A DNA stretch of 64,000 nt from Candidatus Melainabacteria bacterium. GTDB lineage: Bacteria > Cyanobacteriota > Vampirovibrionia > Obscuribacterales > Obscuribacteraceae. The position numbers and the translations under genes were made by a program. The notes beneath the pieces are model-generated. The model made no database searches, was not told where the DNA came from, and was given only the letters and a program-made list of their open reading frames with translations. Shown piece by piece: positions 18,348-27,138 of this stretch. The stretch's first letter is position 1; each line of letters opens with the position of its first letter. The stretch is from positions 2,790,001 to 2,854,000 of the forward strand of contig JADJWK010000001.1 of assembly GCA_016716405.1 (NCBI GenBank). The letters are read 5' to 3'.

Positions 18348-19340
18348 ATGCGCTATTCATTGATTTGGTCGACCATTCCTTTGCCGTTAGCCCTCACTCT
18401 CACCCTCACCCTCGCGCTCTCGGTCTCGGTGAGTCCGGGAAGAGCCCAGGGAATCGGGGAGTACGGCGGTCTCATGGGCGCTCCCAAGCATATTCCTTTC
18501 AATCCCAACAGCAACAAGACTCTGCACAATGTCTACGGGGCTCCCGGAAGGGCGGCTGCCGGAGCCGCCTCGGCAGCGTCTCAGGCGTCTGCCGGTGTCA
18601 TCCAGTCGGGCGATGTCACCAGTGGTGGTGGCGTAGCCCGGGCCAAGATCATGCAGCTCTCAGCGGATTCCCAAAAGGCATACGAGCAGGGGCAGAAGTT
18701 TTTCAAGGACGGCAATTTCAAGGAAGCGGAGAAGTTCTTCAACTATTCTCTCAAGGTCCGCGAAGCGTATTGGAAGAATCGAGACCCGTTGATTCCCAAG
18801 ATCTATCGGGCTCTCGCCGATATATACGAAGAAACGGGCAAAACCCCGGAAAAGGAGAAGGCCCTCAAAGAGATGCTCGCTTCCTATGCACGTATCTATG
18901 GACCCGGGACAAAGCACAGGATCGAGCCTCTCAAGGAGCTCGGCGACATCCATGGAGCGCGCGGCGAGCTCTGGCCCAGCCACGATAGCTACGAGCAGGC
19001 TCTTACCCTGGCCGAGCGCTACGATGGCAGGGACTCGGCAACCGCCGTCGAGCTCAAACTCCTAATGGCAGACAAGCTCAAAGATCTCAACAAGCTCGAT
19101 CGATCGGCTGAGGCCTACAAGAGCGCGCTCGCCATCAACGACGAAAAACATTATGTCGCCGGCGCCGAGCTGGCGGACAGTCTGGACGGCTATGCCCAGG
19201 TGCTCAGGCAGCTCAAGAAAACGGCGGAAGCGGACAAGCTTGCGGCCCGCGCTTCGGAGCTGCGCTCGCAGCCAGGACCTGAATCCGAACCCGAACCAGA
19301 ACCAAAATCCGAATCCGAATCCGAATCCGGTACCAAATAA
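18348..19340 (+). CDS. Secreted TPR-repeat protein
   Basis: 330 residues from ATG 18348, picked because the signal peptide begins here and would be internal to the longer frame from 18204. The signal core is unusual, LALTLTLTLALSVSVS, encoded by repeated CTCACC units; cleavage is likely after GRAQ. A glycine/alanine-rich segment (~70-105) precedes four to five TPR-like helical pairs (~110-310: EQGQKFFKDGNFKEAEKFF, ALTLAERYDG and others). The tail is a low-complexity (P/S)E run. It was probably exported to the periplasm as a protein-protein adaptor; no partner is evident. Confidence 0.75.
   Translation: MRYSLIWSTIPLPLALTLTLTLALSVSVSPGRAQGIGEYGGLMGAPKHIPFNPNSNKTLHNVYGAPGRAAAGAASAASQASAGVIQSGDVTSGGGVARAKIMQLSADSQKAYEQGQKFFKDGNFKEAEKFFNYSLKVREAYWKNRDPLIPKIYRALADIYEETGKTPEKEKALKEMLASYARIYGPGTKHRIEPLKELGDIHGARGELWPSHDSYEQALTLAERYDGRDSATAVELKLLMADKLKDLNKLDRSAEAYKSALAINDEKHYVAGAELADSLDGYAQVLRQLKKTAEADKLAARASELRSQPGPESEPEPEPKSESESESGTK
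19279..19329 (+). repeat. Hexanucleotide-like repeat (GAAYCC units) coding a (P/S)E tail
   Basis: About eight in-frame 6-base units of the form GAATCC, GAACCC or GAACCA encode alternating Glu and Pro/Ser/Lys at the end of the TPR protein. Unit gain or loss would keep the frame. Confidence 0.6.
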
Positions 19341-19404
19341 CAGGACTGTGCATTTCAACAGTTACAGCGACTGGCTCGCGATCTAGGATCGAGCTCTGGG
19401 TTCA

Positions 19405-21072
19405 ATGCACCTGGAGGCTGGTCCGAACATGAACAATATCAATCTTAGGATGTCTTTGAAAGACTGCTCGACGGAGCTCAGACGTCTTGGTCTCGAGAGG
19501 CTCTTGAGCGATGTCTACAAGCGCAAGGTCACTCTGGTCAGGCTTCTGGAAGAGCAGTCCGTTCCGCCGGATATCATCGAGTCTCTCAAGCTGCGCAATA
19601 TGGGACTGGTCGTCGATCGGATGATCGAGTATGTGCGTCAGTCCGTGAGTAACACCAATGGCGGTGAGCGGCGATTCAAGATCATCGAGCGATACTACGG
19701 GCTCGACGGCAACATGCCGGCACCGCTTTCGGCGATGTCCGCCAAGTATGGCATCACCCGCGAGCGTGTCCGGCAGCTCAAGGATCGATCCCTTTTCGGT
19801 CTGCGCACAGGCTCCGCCCTGCTCGCCTTCGAGGCGACAGCGGTGGAGAGCGCCAGGCGCTGTCACCGGATCGATTTCACTCCGCTGCCGCCACCGCCGG
19901 TGGAGCCCGAGACTTCGCAGACGAATATGCAGATTCTGATGAGCCATCGCGAGCACCTGAGGCTTGATCCGGAGAGAAAGTCTTTCAGCGCCTCTCAAAA
20001 GGCCGCCCTGAGCGCCTGCCTCGCTGGCAAGACAGTCGCGATAAGCGGATGCGCCGGCTCGGGCAAGACCCTGGTGGCTCTTGCTCTCGCCTCGGCATTT
20101 TCCGAGAGCGGCAAGCGGACTCTGGTCACCTGTTTCACCCGCTCCCTGGCCAATCATCTGGAGGACCTGCTCGTGGAGAAGAGCAATATCACCGTTGCCT
20201 CTTTCCACGCTCTCTGCTTGCGGCTCGGCACCAGAGCCGGCTTGCCGGTGCCCGGAGGCTGGACGAATCGCGTCTGGAGCGAGAAGTTTCCGGAGCTCCT
20301 GGAGAATGCCGTGTCGCAGTGCCCTGAGCTTCGTTTCGACCGGATCATCGTCGATGATGCCCAGGACTTTCAGGACCGCTGGTGGGAAGCGCTTCGCGCC
20401 AGTCTGAGCGGGAACGATGCCGGTCTCTACTACTGTATCGATGACAACGAGCTGGTCCGCGCTCAGGCCAGACAGCTCCCCCATGCCGAGCGGGTCTGCT
20501 TCCTGGGCGAGAATCGCCGCTCTCCTTCCGCTCTCAAGCAACTGCTCACTTCCTGCTATCGCTCGTCCACGTCCCTGATTCTCGAGAATCGCCTGAGCGA
20601 CCTGCCCGAGTTCTACATATGCAGGGACGATGAGGACATCAGACGGACGGTCGGGCATGTATTCGACGACATGATTTCCACCCTGGGTCTGGAGCCGGGC
20701 GAGATCGCCGTCCTCACCCCGAGGTTGCCGAAATATTCGGTGGTCTATGGAGCGCGTCTGGGAAGAGGGCTGAAGCTTGTGATCAGGAACACCCGGGTGC
20801 GCAATCATACCTGCTTGAGCCGGATCGGCACTTTCCGCGGACTCGAGCGCAAGGGGATCATCCTGGTCGATATCGATGGGAAATTCGCCGGCCAGAGCCG
20901 CGACGATCGCATGCTCCAGCTCTACCAGGCGCTCACTCGCTGCACCAGAAAAGTAGTCATTGTCGGCACTGAAGCCGGCTGGCGCTGCTTCAACGATCTC
21001 AGACCGACGCGCTATCCGGGCGGGCTCGTGCCTCCACAGGTAGTGGCCGAGTCGGGTGTCAAGCCGGGCTAG
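19405..21072 (+). CDS. Sigma-region-4-like domain fused to SF1 (UvrD/NERD-type) helicase core
   Basis: 555 residues. The N-terminal part is helical; residues ~88-135 match a sigma70 region 4 helix-turn-helix (LSAMSAKYGITRERVRQLKD). Residues ~193-540 form a superfamily 1 helicase/ATPase core: Q-like FSASQKAAL, Walker A GCAGSGKT (215-222), motif Ia TCFTRSLANHL, Walker B IIVDDAQDF (DDAQ rather than DEAQ), arginine motif LGENRRSP (367-374), and a C-terminal GTFRGLERKGIILVDID. The core resembles the short helicases found with NERD nucleases rather than full UvrD; no nuclease domain is seen. A sequence-reading HTH joined to a motor suggests promoter- or RNA-polymerase-linked remodelling, which is inference. 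The start could also be ATG 19429. It is convergent with dam, overlapping by 4 bases. Confidence 0.85.
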   Translation: MHLEAGPNMNNINLRMSLKDCSTELRRLGLERLLSDVYKRKVTLVRLLEEQSVPPDIIESLKLRNMGLVVDRMIEYVRQSVSNTNGGERRFKIIERYYGLDGNMPAPLSAMSAKYGITRERVRQLKDRSLFGLRTGSALLAFEATAVESARRCHRIDFTPLPPPPVEPETSQTNMQILMSHREHLRLDPERKSFSASQKAALSACLAGKTVAISGCAGSGKTLVALALASAFSESGKRTLVTCFTRSLANHLEDLLVEKSNITVASFHALCLRLGTRAGLPVPGGWTNRVWSEKFPELLENAVSQCPELRFDRIIVDDAQDFQDRWWEALRASLSGNDAGLYYCIDDNELVRAQARQLPHAERVCFLGENRRSPSALKQLLTSCYRSSTSLILENRLSDLPEFYICRDDEDIRRTVGHVFDDMISTLGLEPGEIAVLTPRLPKYSVVYGARLGRGLKLVIRNTRVRNHTCLSRIGTFRGLERKGIILVDIDGKFAGQSRDDRMLQLYQALTRCTRKVVIVGTEAGWRCFNDLRPTRYPGGLVPPQVVAESGVKPG

Positions 21073-21908
21073 AGATTACGCAGGGCGAGAATTTCTCTGG
21101 CCGGGCTGCGATCCCCCGTGCAGTTGATCATGCGAGGGGCGTCGAGATAGCGCAGCTCGAAGCCGAGATCAGTGTATAGCTCGATTATCCGGTCGGTGGC
21201 TTGATTGCTTGCCACCACCGGTCCCCGGTGACCGGCGAGCCATTGTGCCAGCCTCACCTGATCCCGCCAGGCGAAACCCTCCTTGGCATACTGGGTGAAC
21301 TGAACGTCATAAGGCGGATCGGCGTAAATGAAATCGCTTTTCCTCAGAGGCAGCAGGGCGAAGTCTCCCTGGCTGAAATGCCAGTCAGAGAAGGGCTCCC
21401 GGTAGCAGGTGAAGTCCCGGACATAGTTGATGTTCTTGTACCTGCCGAAAGGCACGTTGAACTCGCCTTTCTTGTTGAATCGGCAGAGACCGTTATAGCC
21501 GGTGCGGTTGAGATAGTAGAAGAGCTCGGCGGCTTTCTTCGTGTGGGCCTTGCCACGGGTGACCAGGTTGTTGAAGACGTTCCGGTACCGGTAATAGTCG
21601 TCCTCGTCGTTGCGCATGGGAAGGTCGCAGGTCATACCTTTCCGCAACCACCGGTAGAAATGGATCGGATGCGGGTTGATGTCGTTGAGCAGGGCCTGCT
21701 CCGGCGCCAGTCCGAGGGCGATAGCCAGGCCGCCGCAAAAGGGCTCCACCAGGCGCGGCTGATTATTCCTTCCGGACAGGCTGCTCTCGAATAGAGATCT
21801 CACTTCCGGCACCAGCCAGCGCTTGCCTCCGGCCCATTTGAGAGGCGGTCTGAGACCTTTCAGGCAAGTTGTCGAGATGTCGATTACATTTGGGGAGACG
21901 AGTTGCAT
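21069..21908 (-). CDS. dam: DNA adenine methylase, D12 class (Dam family)
   Basis: 279 residues, normal Dam length. SAM-binding PPLKWAGGKRWL (~21-32) and VEPFCGGLAIALG (~53-65), catalytic DPPY (~195-198) and the D12 insertion with FYYLNRTGYNGLCRFNKKGEFNVPFG are all present. Dam-type enzymes methylate N6 of adenine in GATC; the exact target is inferred from family. No cognate restriction enzyme lies nearby, so it is probably an orphan methylase used for regulation or repair, although the helicase gene convergent to it is a possible functional partner. Confidence 0.92.
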   Translation of the reverse strand: MQLVSPNVIDISTTCLKGLRPPLKWAGGKRWLVPEVRSLFESSLSGRNNQPRLVEPFCGGLAIALGLAPEQALLNDINPHPIHFYRWLRKGMTCDLPMRNDEDDYYRYRNVFNNLVTRGKAHTKKAAELFYYLNRTGYNGLCRFNKKGEFNVPFGRYKNINYVRDFTCYREPFSDWHFSQGDFALLPLRKSDFIYADPPYDVQFTQYAKEGFAWRDQVRLAQWLAGHRGPVVASNQATDRIIELYTDLGFELRYLDAPRMINCTGDRSPAREILALRNL

Positions 21909-21986
21909 TTTGCGCTTTTCGCTATCGATCGGATATAAAATAGATCTCTATTGATTATACGAAAGGGTCCCTGATCCGCGCCCGTC

Positions 21987-23000
21987 TCACATCATGGTGA
22001 AAGGCGGCCGATCGTCCTCGGAGCCGGCAGGCAGGCTGCTTCCGGCAAGCTCTTGCGGGGCCTTCTTCTTCCTCTTATTAGCCTGTTGGGCTCTCGCCTT
22101 ATCAGACAGAGGTCTGCCTTCCTCGTCCAGGCCCTTGATGATCAGCACCGAGCACGGTGCTGACGCCGCGATGGCCTGAGAGACGCTTCCTGTCAGAAGC
22201 TTTTCCAGACCGCGCTTATGGCTGCAGCCCGTGACCACGAGCTCCGCTCTCCAGCCTCTGGCCATGCCGAGGATCTGCTTTCTGGGCTCGCCGGGAAGGA
22301 CGTCCACCGTCACCTGCTCTCTGTTCATGCCCCGGCCAAGAAGGCTGGCTTCCTGCTCCAGGGTCCTGGTGGTCCGATGCTTGATTTCGCCCCACTGACG
22401 CATCATCCAGGCTGCTTTCTGGGGATCCTTCTCCCTGTCGAAAGAGTGGCTCTGGTCAGTCAATACCGTCACCACTTTGAAGACCGCTTCCTCCGACCAG
22501 CCCTGGCGGGACAACCAGGCGCAGGCTGCCCGGGAGCTCATCGAGGTGTCGCTGGCTATGAGAATCCTGGTGAAGTCACGACCCTGTTTGAGATGAGCCG
22601 AGTTCGGTCCTGCTTTAACAATCAGCACCGGGCATGGTGCCGCAGCCAGGACCGACTGGGAGACTGAGCCCAGAATCAGCTTGTCTATGCCCGATTTGTT
22701 TTTCGTTCCCATAACAATGAGGTCCGCCCGCCTCTGCCTGGCCGCTTCGAGTATGCAGGTCTTCGGGTCGCCGGACATGGCCTCGGCGCTTATGGTCAGG
22801 TCTTTGAAACGATCGGTGAGATGCCTGGCCAGTTCGTCGATACCTTGTTTCATTCGGGCCAGGGTAGCGGCGCGATCTTTCTGGGGCTTGAGCACGCTCA
22901 CCAGGCTGATAGTAGTGGTCTCCTGCCAGTAATGGTTAGCAACTGCCGCCAGAGCTGCTTCGCTGGCGGTGGATCCGTCAATGGCTGCCAGGATGTGCAC
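21987..23000 (-). CDS. Tandem-domain universal stress protein (UspA family)
   Basis: 337 residues with two Usp folds. Domain one (1-~135) has ILAAIDGS and the nucleotide-binding signature GTKNKSGIDKLILGSVSQ; domain two (~145-290) has RILIASDTSMSS and GCSHKRGLEKLLTGSVSQ. Both keep the G-x2-G-x9-G-(S/T) motif of ATP-binding Usps. A charged, proline-rich C-terminal tail of ~45 residues is extra. The start is GTG 23000, inside the end of the upstream PQQ lipoprotein gene (23-base overlap), so translation is probably coupled. With ppk upstream, the group looks like a stress and energy-storage unit. Confidence 0.92.
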   Translation of the reverse strand: MHILAAIDGSTASEAALAAVANHYWQETTTISLVSVLKPQKDRAATLARMKQGIDELARHLTDRFKDLTISAEAMSGDPKTCILEAARQRRADLIVMGTKNKSGIDKLILGSVSQSVLAAAPCPVLIVKAGPNSAHLKQGRDFTRILIASDTSMSSRAACAWLSRQGWSEEAVFKVVTVLTDQSHSFDREKDPQKAAWMMRQWGEIKHRTTRTLEQEASLLGRGMNREQVTVDVLPGEPRKQILGMARGWRAELVVTGCSHKRGLEKLLTGSVSQAIAASAPCSVLIIKGLDEEGRPLSDKARAQQANKRKKKAPQELAGSSLPAGSEDDRPPFTMM

Positions 23001-24333
23001 TTTTGCCGTTCGCTCCGGGCTCTGGGTCCAAGGCTTTCATACCACCGGACCGGGGTGCTTTAATGGCATAAAGATTAGAATCCTGACCGACGACATAGAC
23101 CAGATTGCCTGAGACCACCGGCTGACCCTCCGGCTTGTGCTCGCCGGCTTTGACGGTGAAGATTAGTTCTCCGGTCTTCTTGCTGACGGCTTTGAGACCG
23201 GTCTCGCCGTTGGCATAGAGGACTCCGTCGCCTGATACGGGACCGGCCAGCAGTGGGCCGGTGGCAGTCTCGAAAAGGATTCTCTCCTTCTCCATATCAT
23301 AGGCGTAGAGCTTGCCGTCGCCGAAACCGCTGCAATAGTAGACGGTCGAGCCCTCCACCAGGGGCTCACCGGTAATGGTGGCCGGGCAATCGATCATTTT
23401 GAGCAGAGCCTCCTCTTTGAGATCGTAGATACAGAGCCCGTGAAGATCATCCCCTTTGGGAGACGAGGCGGTGAAGCCGAAGATCAGGCGTTCGCCGGAG
23501 CGCACCAGAGGAGTGGTGAGCTTGTGAGCCTCGTTCTGGTGCTTGACCGCCATATCCTTGAGGCTTATCGTGATCAACACTCCCGACTGCGAGTAGATGA
23601 AAATCCTGTCGTCTTTTCTGGTCATCGAGACCAGGGGCTCTTCGCTCGTGTCGGTCAGGGGGATCTCGGTGACATCGCCAGTAATACCATTGATGTCTGC
23701 CAGGTACGCTCCCGGCACGGCAGCGAAAATACGATCCCCGGAGCCGATGCAATAAGATTGTCCGACGGACGGGCGCTTGCAGCGTTTGTCGAGATGCCAG
23801 ACCTCCTCTCCGTTTCTGGGATCGAGGGCGAAGATGTCCTGCTCAGGGATCCAGCAATAGATGAATTTGCCCAGGCAGAGTATTTGCAGAGGGTGCATGC
23901 TGGTGGAGGCTTCCATCTGCCAGAGACGTTTGCCTGTCTTGAGGTCGTAGGCTCGAACGAAGGCCGGTCTCTTCCTGCCCGGGATCTTCTTGCTGACGCC
24001 GTCCCTTGATGTGGCGATCACTCTGCTTCCGTCGCCGTCGATGAGGATCTGCTCTGTGGGCTCTTCCGACTGCCAGAGCAACTTGCCTGTTTTCAGATCG
24101 ACTGCGAAGATATAGACCTGGTTGCGCCAGAAGTAGCCGCCAGTGTATACAGCGATACCGTTTTTGATAAGGGGAGTCGTGGCCATTCCGTAGCCGGACC
24201 AGGGTATCTCCCGGGGCGCCTTGAACACCCAGGAGACCGGCGATTGGTCTTTTGTCGAGCTGACCCGGCATGAGGACAGGGGCAGGGTGAGAGTCGCCCA
24301 TATTATCAATGGAATAAGCAGTCGCGGATACAT
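22978..24333 (-). CDS. PQQ-repeat beta-propeller lipoprotein
   Basis: 451 residues. The signal peptide ends with a lipobox (LTLPLSSC), so the protein is lipidated and periplasmic. The body has at least six PQQ-like blades, e.g. VYIFAVDLKTGKLLWQSEE, VRAYDLKTGKRLWQMEAS, IFALDPRNGEEVWHLDK and LKAVSKKTGELIFTVKAG, the pattern also found in BamB. It lacks the other features of quinoprotein dehydrogenases, so a structural or binding role is more likely than catalysis. It lies 13 bases after ppk and overlaps the USP gene. Confidence 0.85.
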   Translation of the reverse strand: MYPRLLIPLIIWATLTLPLSSCRVSSTKDQSPVSWVFKAPREIPWSGYGMATTPLIKNGIAVYTGGYFWRNQVYIFAVDLKTGKLLWQSEEPTEQILIDGDGSRVIATSRDGVSKKIPGRKRPAFVRAYDLKTGKRLWQMEASTSMHPLQILCLGKFIYCWIPEQDIFALDPRNGEEVWHLDKRCKRPSVGQSYCIGSGDRIFAAVPGAYLADINGITGDVTEIPLTDTSEEPLVSMTRKDDRIFIYSQSGVLITISLKDMAVKHQNEAHKLTTPLVRSGERLIFGFTASSPKGDDLHGLCIYDLKEEALLKMIDCPATITGEPLVEGSTVYYCSGFGDGKLYAYDMEKERILFETATGPLLAGPVSGDGVLYANGETGLKAVSKKTGELIFTVKAGEHKPEGQPVVSGNLVYVVGQDSNLYAIKAPRSGGMKALDPEPGANGKSAHPGSH

Positions 24334-24346
24334 CGATAATTCTCGG

Positions 24347-26584
24347 TCAGCGGTCGGACCAGCTCTCGATGTTCTTCTCGATGAAGAACTGCTGGCAGGA
24401 CAGGACGTCGGAAGGGTCCTCGTTCTGGTATCTTACATAGCTGCCGTCCGGTTGCATGATTCTGGACTTGGCTCGATCGGCGAGCGTTGTGGCAAGCAAC
24501 TCTTCGCGAATGAAAGACGCGAGCCCGGGATCTTCTATGGGAACCAGGACCTCCACCCGGCGATCGAGATTGCGGGGCATCATGTCGGCACTGCCTATAT
24601 AAATCTGTTCGTGACCGCCGTTTCGGAAAAAGAGCACCCGGCTGTGCTCCAGGAACCTGCCGACGACGCTGACAACTCTTATATTCTCGCTGATGCCTTT
24701 GATTCCCGGGCGCAAGCAACAGATACCTCTTATAATCAGGTCGATTTTGACTCCACTCTGGGATGCCCGGTAGAGGAGCTTGATGATCCGGTCATCCACC
24801 AGGGCATTGGCCTTGATGATGATATGTCCGGAACCGCCGTTTTGCTGGTGCTGGATCTCCCTCTCGATGAGGGCTTCGACTCTCTGCCTGAGATTGATCG
24901 GGGCTACCAGGAGCTTGTTGTAGTCGGTCTTTGCCGAGTAGCCGGTGAGATAGTTGAAGAGATCGGTGACATCGGAAGCCAGGCTCTCGTCGCTGCTGAA
25001 CAGACAGAGATCGGTGTAGAGATGAGCCGTGACCGGGTTATAGTTGCCGGTGCCGAAGTGAACATAACGCTTGATCGAGTCGCCGACCCGGCGCACTACG
25101 AGAAGCACCTTGGCGTGGATTTTCAGACCGATGAGACCATAGACGACGTGAACGCCCTCTCTTTCGAGGGCCCTGGCCCATTCGATATTGCTCTCCTCGT
25201 CGAATCGCGCTTTCAGCTCGACAACGACGGCTACCTGCTTGCCGTTCTCCATGGCTCGCAGAAGCGCCTCTACCACAGGGGAGTTGCGTCCCACTCTGTA
25301 GAGGGTCATCTTGATCGCCAGGACCGAAGGATCCGTGGCAGCGTTGTTCAGGAAATTGACCACCGGCTGGAATGAATCGTAGGGATGATGGAGGAGGATG
25401 TCCCGCCTGGCTATGGCGGCGAACTCGTCCTCGTCATGGGCGTCGGCATTGAGAACATTTGGGACATAGGGCACGAAGGGCTTGAACTTGAGATCGGGGC
25501 GATCCAGGAAGCCCACATGCTTGAGGCTTTGAAGCGGGAAATGACCCTCCACCAGATAGACGTCGCCCGGCTCTACCTGCAAATTGCTCATCAGGATCTC
25601 GAGCACATGAGCCGGCATCGCCCGGTCTACTTGCAAACGGACGACATCGCCAAAACGGCGTTTCCGGATGCCTTCTTCGGTGGTCTCGAGCAGATCCGCG
25701 GCTTCCCATTCCTGGATCTCCACCTCGGCGTCCCTGGTGACGTGGAACGGATGCGCCTCGACTATGGTCATGCCGGGGAAAAGCGAATCTAGATGAGCCA
25801 TGACCAGGTCGTCCAGCCACATATAGGTGTTCGAGGTTGTAATACCGGCCTGGCTTCTGTCCGGGCGGCTTACTTCGATGAGCTGCGGCAGGGTGTCCGG
25901 GATCTTCACCCGGGCGAAACGCACCTCTCCGCTGGCTTTTCTGATGAGGACCGCCAGGTTGAGGCTCAGGTTGGAGATGTGAGGGAAGGGGTGACCGGGG
26001 TCGAAAGCCATGGGGGTGAGAACCGGGAAGATCTTCTGGAGGAAGATCTGTCTCATATCGGCTTTCTGAGCCTCGTTCAGGTCGCCATAGACAGCCATCC
26101 GGATTCCCGCTTCGCCGAGTGCGGGCATGAGACTCTCTCTCAGGCAGCGCTGGGCATCCACGAGCAAACGGTTGACCTCGAACCCGAGGGCGTCCAGAGC
26201 CTCTCCCGGCTTGAGCCCGTCGGCGCCGGAGCGACTGCTGTTGGCTTCGAGCTGACGCTTGAGACCCGCTACCCGCACCATGAAGAACTCGTCCATATTG
26301 GAGCCGACGATGGAGAGGAATTTGAAACGCTCGAGAAGCGGGTTCGAGGCGTCCTGAGCCTCTTCCAGCACACGCCACTGGAAAGCCAGAAGGCTGAGCT
26401 CCCGGTTGATGAAGAGCCTGACGTCATCCAGAGACTCGACATTGGCCAGGGTCACATAGCCGGGCTCCATTTCGGTCGTCACCCCACGGTCCGGCCTTTC
26501 TCCGAGGGCAGCGCCGCTCTCGCTGGCCTCTCTTTCGCCGGTCTCCGTCTCTGTGGTCTCTCTCTTGGCGTCTTGGCTGACCAT
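24347..26584 (-). CDS. ppk: Polyphosphate kinase 1
   Basis: 745 residues, slightly longer than usual because of a Glu/Arg-rich N-terminal extension of ~50. Ppk1 reversibly makes inorganic polyphosphate from ATP. N-terminal FINRELSLLAFQWRVLEEA and GSNMDEFFMVRVAGLK are family hallmarks. The phospholipase-D-like catalytic half has IHAK (phospho-histidine site) and HFGTGNYNP (second histidine), plus IKMTLYRVG and KANALVD. It is first in a minus-strand group with the PQQ lipoprotein and USP, behind a well-placed promoter. Polyphosphate synthesis fits the stress-protein neighbours. Confidence 0.96.
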   Translation of the reverse strand: MVSQDAKRETTETETGEREASESGAALGERPDRGVTTEMEPGYVTLANVESLDDVRLFINRELSLLAFQWRVLEEAQDASNPLLERFKFLSIVGSNMDEFFMVRVAGLKRQLEANSSRSGADGLKPGEALDALGFEVNRLLVDAQRCLRESLMPALGEAGIRMAVYGDLNEAQKADMRQIFLQKIFPVLTPMAFDPGHPFPHISNLSLNLAVLIRKASGEVRFARVKIPDTLPQLIEVSRPDRSQAGITTSNTYMWLDDLVMAHLDSLFPGMTIVEAHPFHVTRDAEVEIQEWEAADLLETTEEGIRKRRFGDVVRLQVDRAMPAHVLEILMSNLQVEPGDVYLVEGHFPLQSLKHVGFLDRPDLKFKPFVPYVPNVLNADAHDEDEFAAIARRDILLHHPYDSFQPVVNFLNNAATDPSVLAIKMTLYRVGRNSPVVEALLRAMENGKQVAVVVELKARFDEESNIEWARALEREGVHVVYGLIGLKIHAKVLLVVRRVGDSIKRYVHFGTGNYNPVTAHLYTDLCLFSSDESLASDVTDLFNYLTGYSAKTDYNKLLVAPINLRQRVEALIEREIQHQQNGGSGHIIIKANALVDDRIIKLLYRASQSGVKIDLIIRGICCLRPGIKGISENIRVVSVVGRFLEHSRVLFFRNGGHEQIYIGSADMMPRNLDRRVEVLVPIEDPGLASFIREELLATTLADRAKSRIMQPDGSYVRYQNEDPSDVLSCQQFFIEKNIESWSDR

Positions 26585-26624
26585 GACTTTCCGGCTATTT
26601 CCTGTCTATTCGATGCATGTCTCT

Positions 26625-26652
26625 ATTGTAGTCTAAAAGATTTACATCTCAA
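26625..26652 (-). promoter_or_regulatory. Putative sigma70 promoter of ppk
   Basis: On the minus strand TTGAGA (26652-26647) and TACAAT (26630-26625) are 16 bases apart; transcription would begin about 34 bases before the ppk ATG. Confidence 0.55.
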
Positions 26653-26739
26653 GCCATAATCCGGTCATTATCGGTCCGGATCAGTTTTAGCTCCAGGATT
26701 GAGCCGGGCTTGTCAGGAGGGGGCGTTCCGGCAGGCCGG

Positions 26740-27138
26740 CTATGGTGTCGGATTCGGTGCCTGATTCTGGAGCAGCGACTCCACGCCCTGTTTGAGAAGT
26801 CCTCCCCAGAGTCCCTTTTTGCTCTGATCAGCCCCGGGAACCGCTTGTTGCGTGGTTTGCAATACCGGGTTGCTTACCGCCTGGCTCGAAACCACCGAGA
26901 ATTGCATGGCCCTTGGATCCTGGGCAAGCATCCGGCCGCCGCTCTCGATCTCGATATAGAGCGCCTGCCCGGACTGGAGATTGGTGAGCATATATTTGCC
27001 CTGGGGAAGCGATGTATTGCCGGCCGGTATAAGCCCGTTCACCAGGGCGTCGGCATGGGCCGCCTGATAGCCGGCAAAAGATGCGGCAACTAGAGATGCG
27101 GCGGCGACGAGCATTGCTGTACTGGCTTTGTTTCTCAC
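26740..27138 (-). CDS. Small secreted protein of unknown function
   Basis: 132 residues. The N-terminus is a good signal peptide (ASTAMLVAAASLVAASFAG, then AAHA cleavage). The mature protein has a small beta-rich part (GKYMLTNLQSGQALYIEIES) resembling a surface or PilZ-unrelated sandwich, then a Gln/Ser-rich stretch and a short amphipathic helix (GLWGGLLKQGVESLL). The family is not recognised. The start overlaps the mscS stop by 4 bases, so it is translated with the channel gene. Confidence 0.65.
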   Translation of the reverse strand: MRNKASTAMLVAAASLVAASFAGYQAAHADALVNGLIPAGNTSLPQGKYMLTNLQSGQALYIEIESGGRMLAQDPRAMQFSVVSSQAVSNPVLQTTQQAVPGADQSKKGLWGGLLKQGVESLLQNQAPNPTP

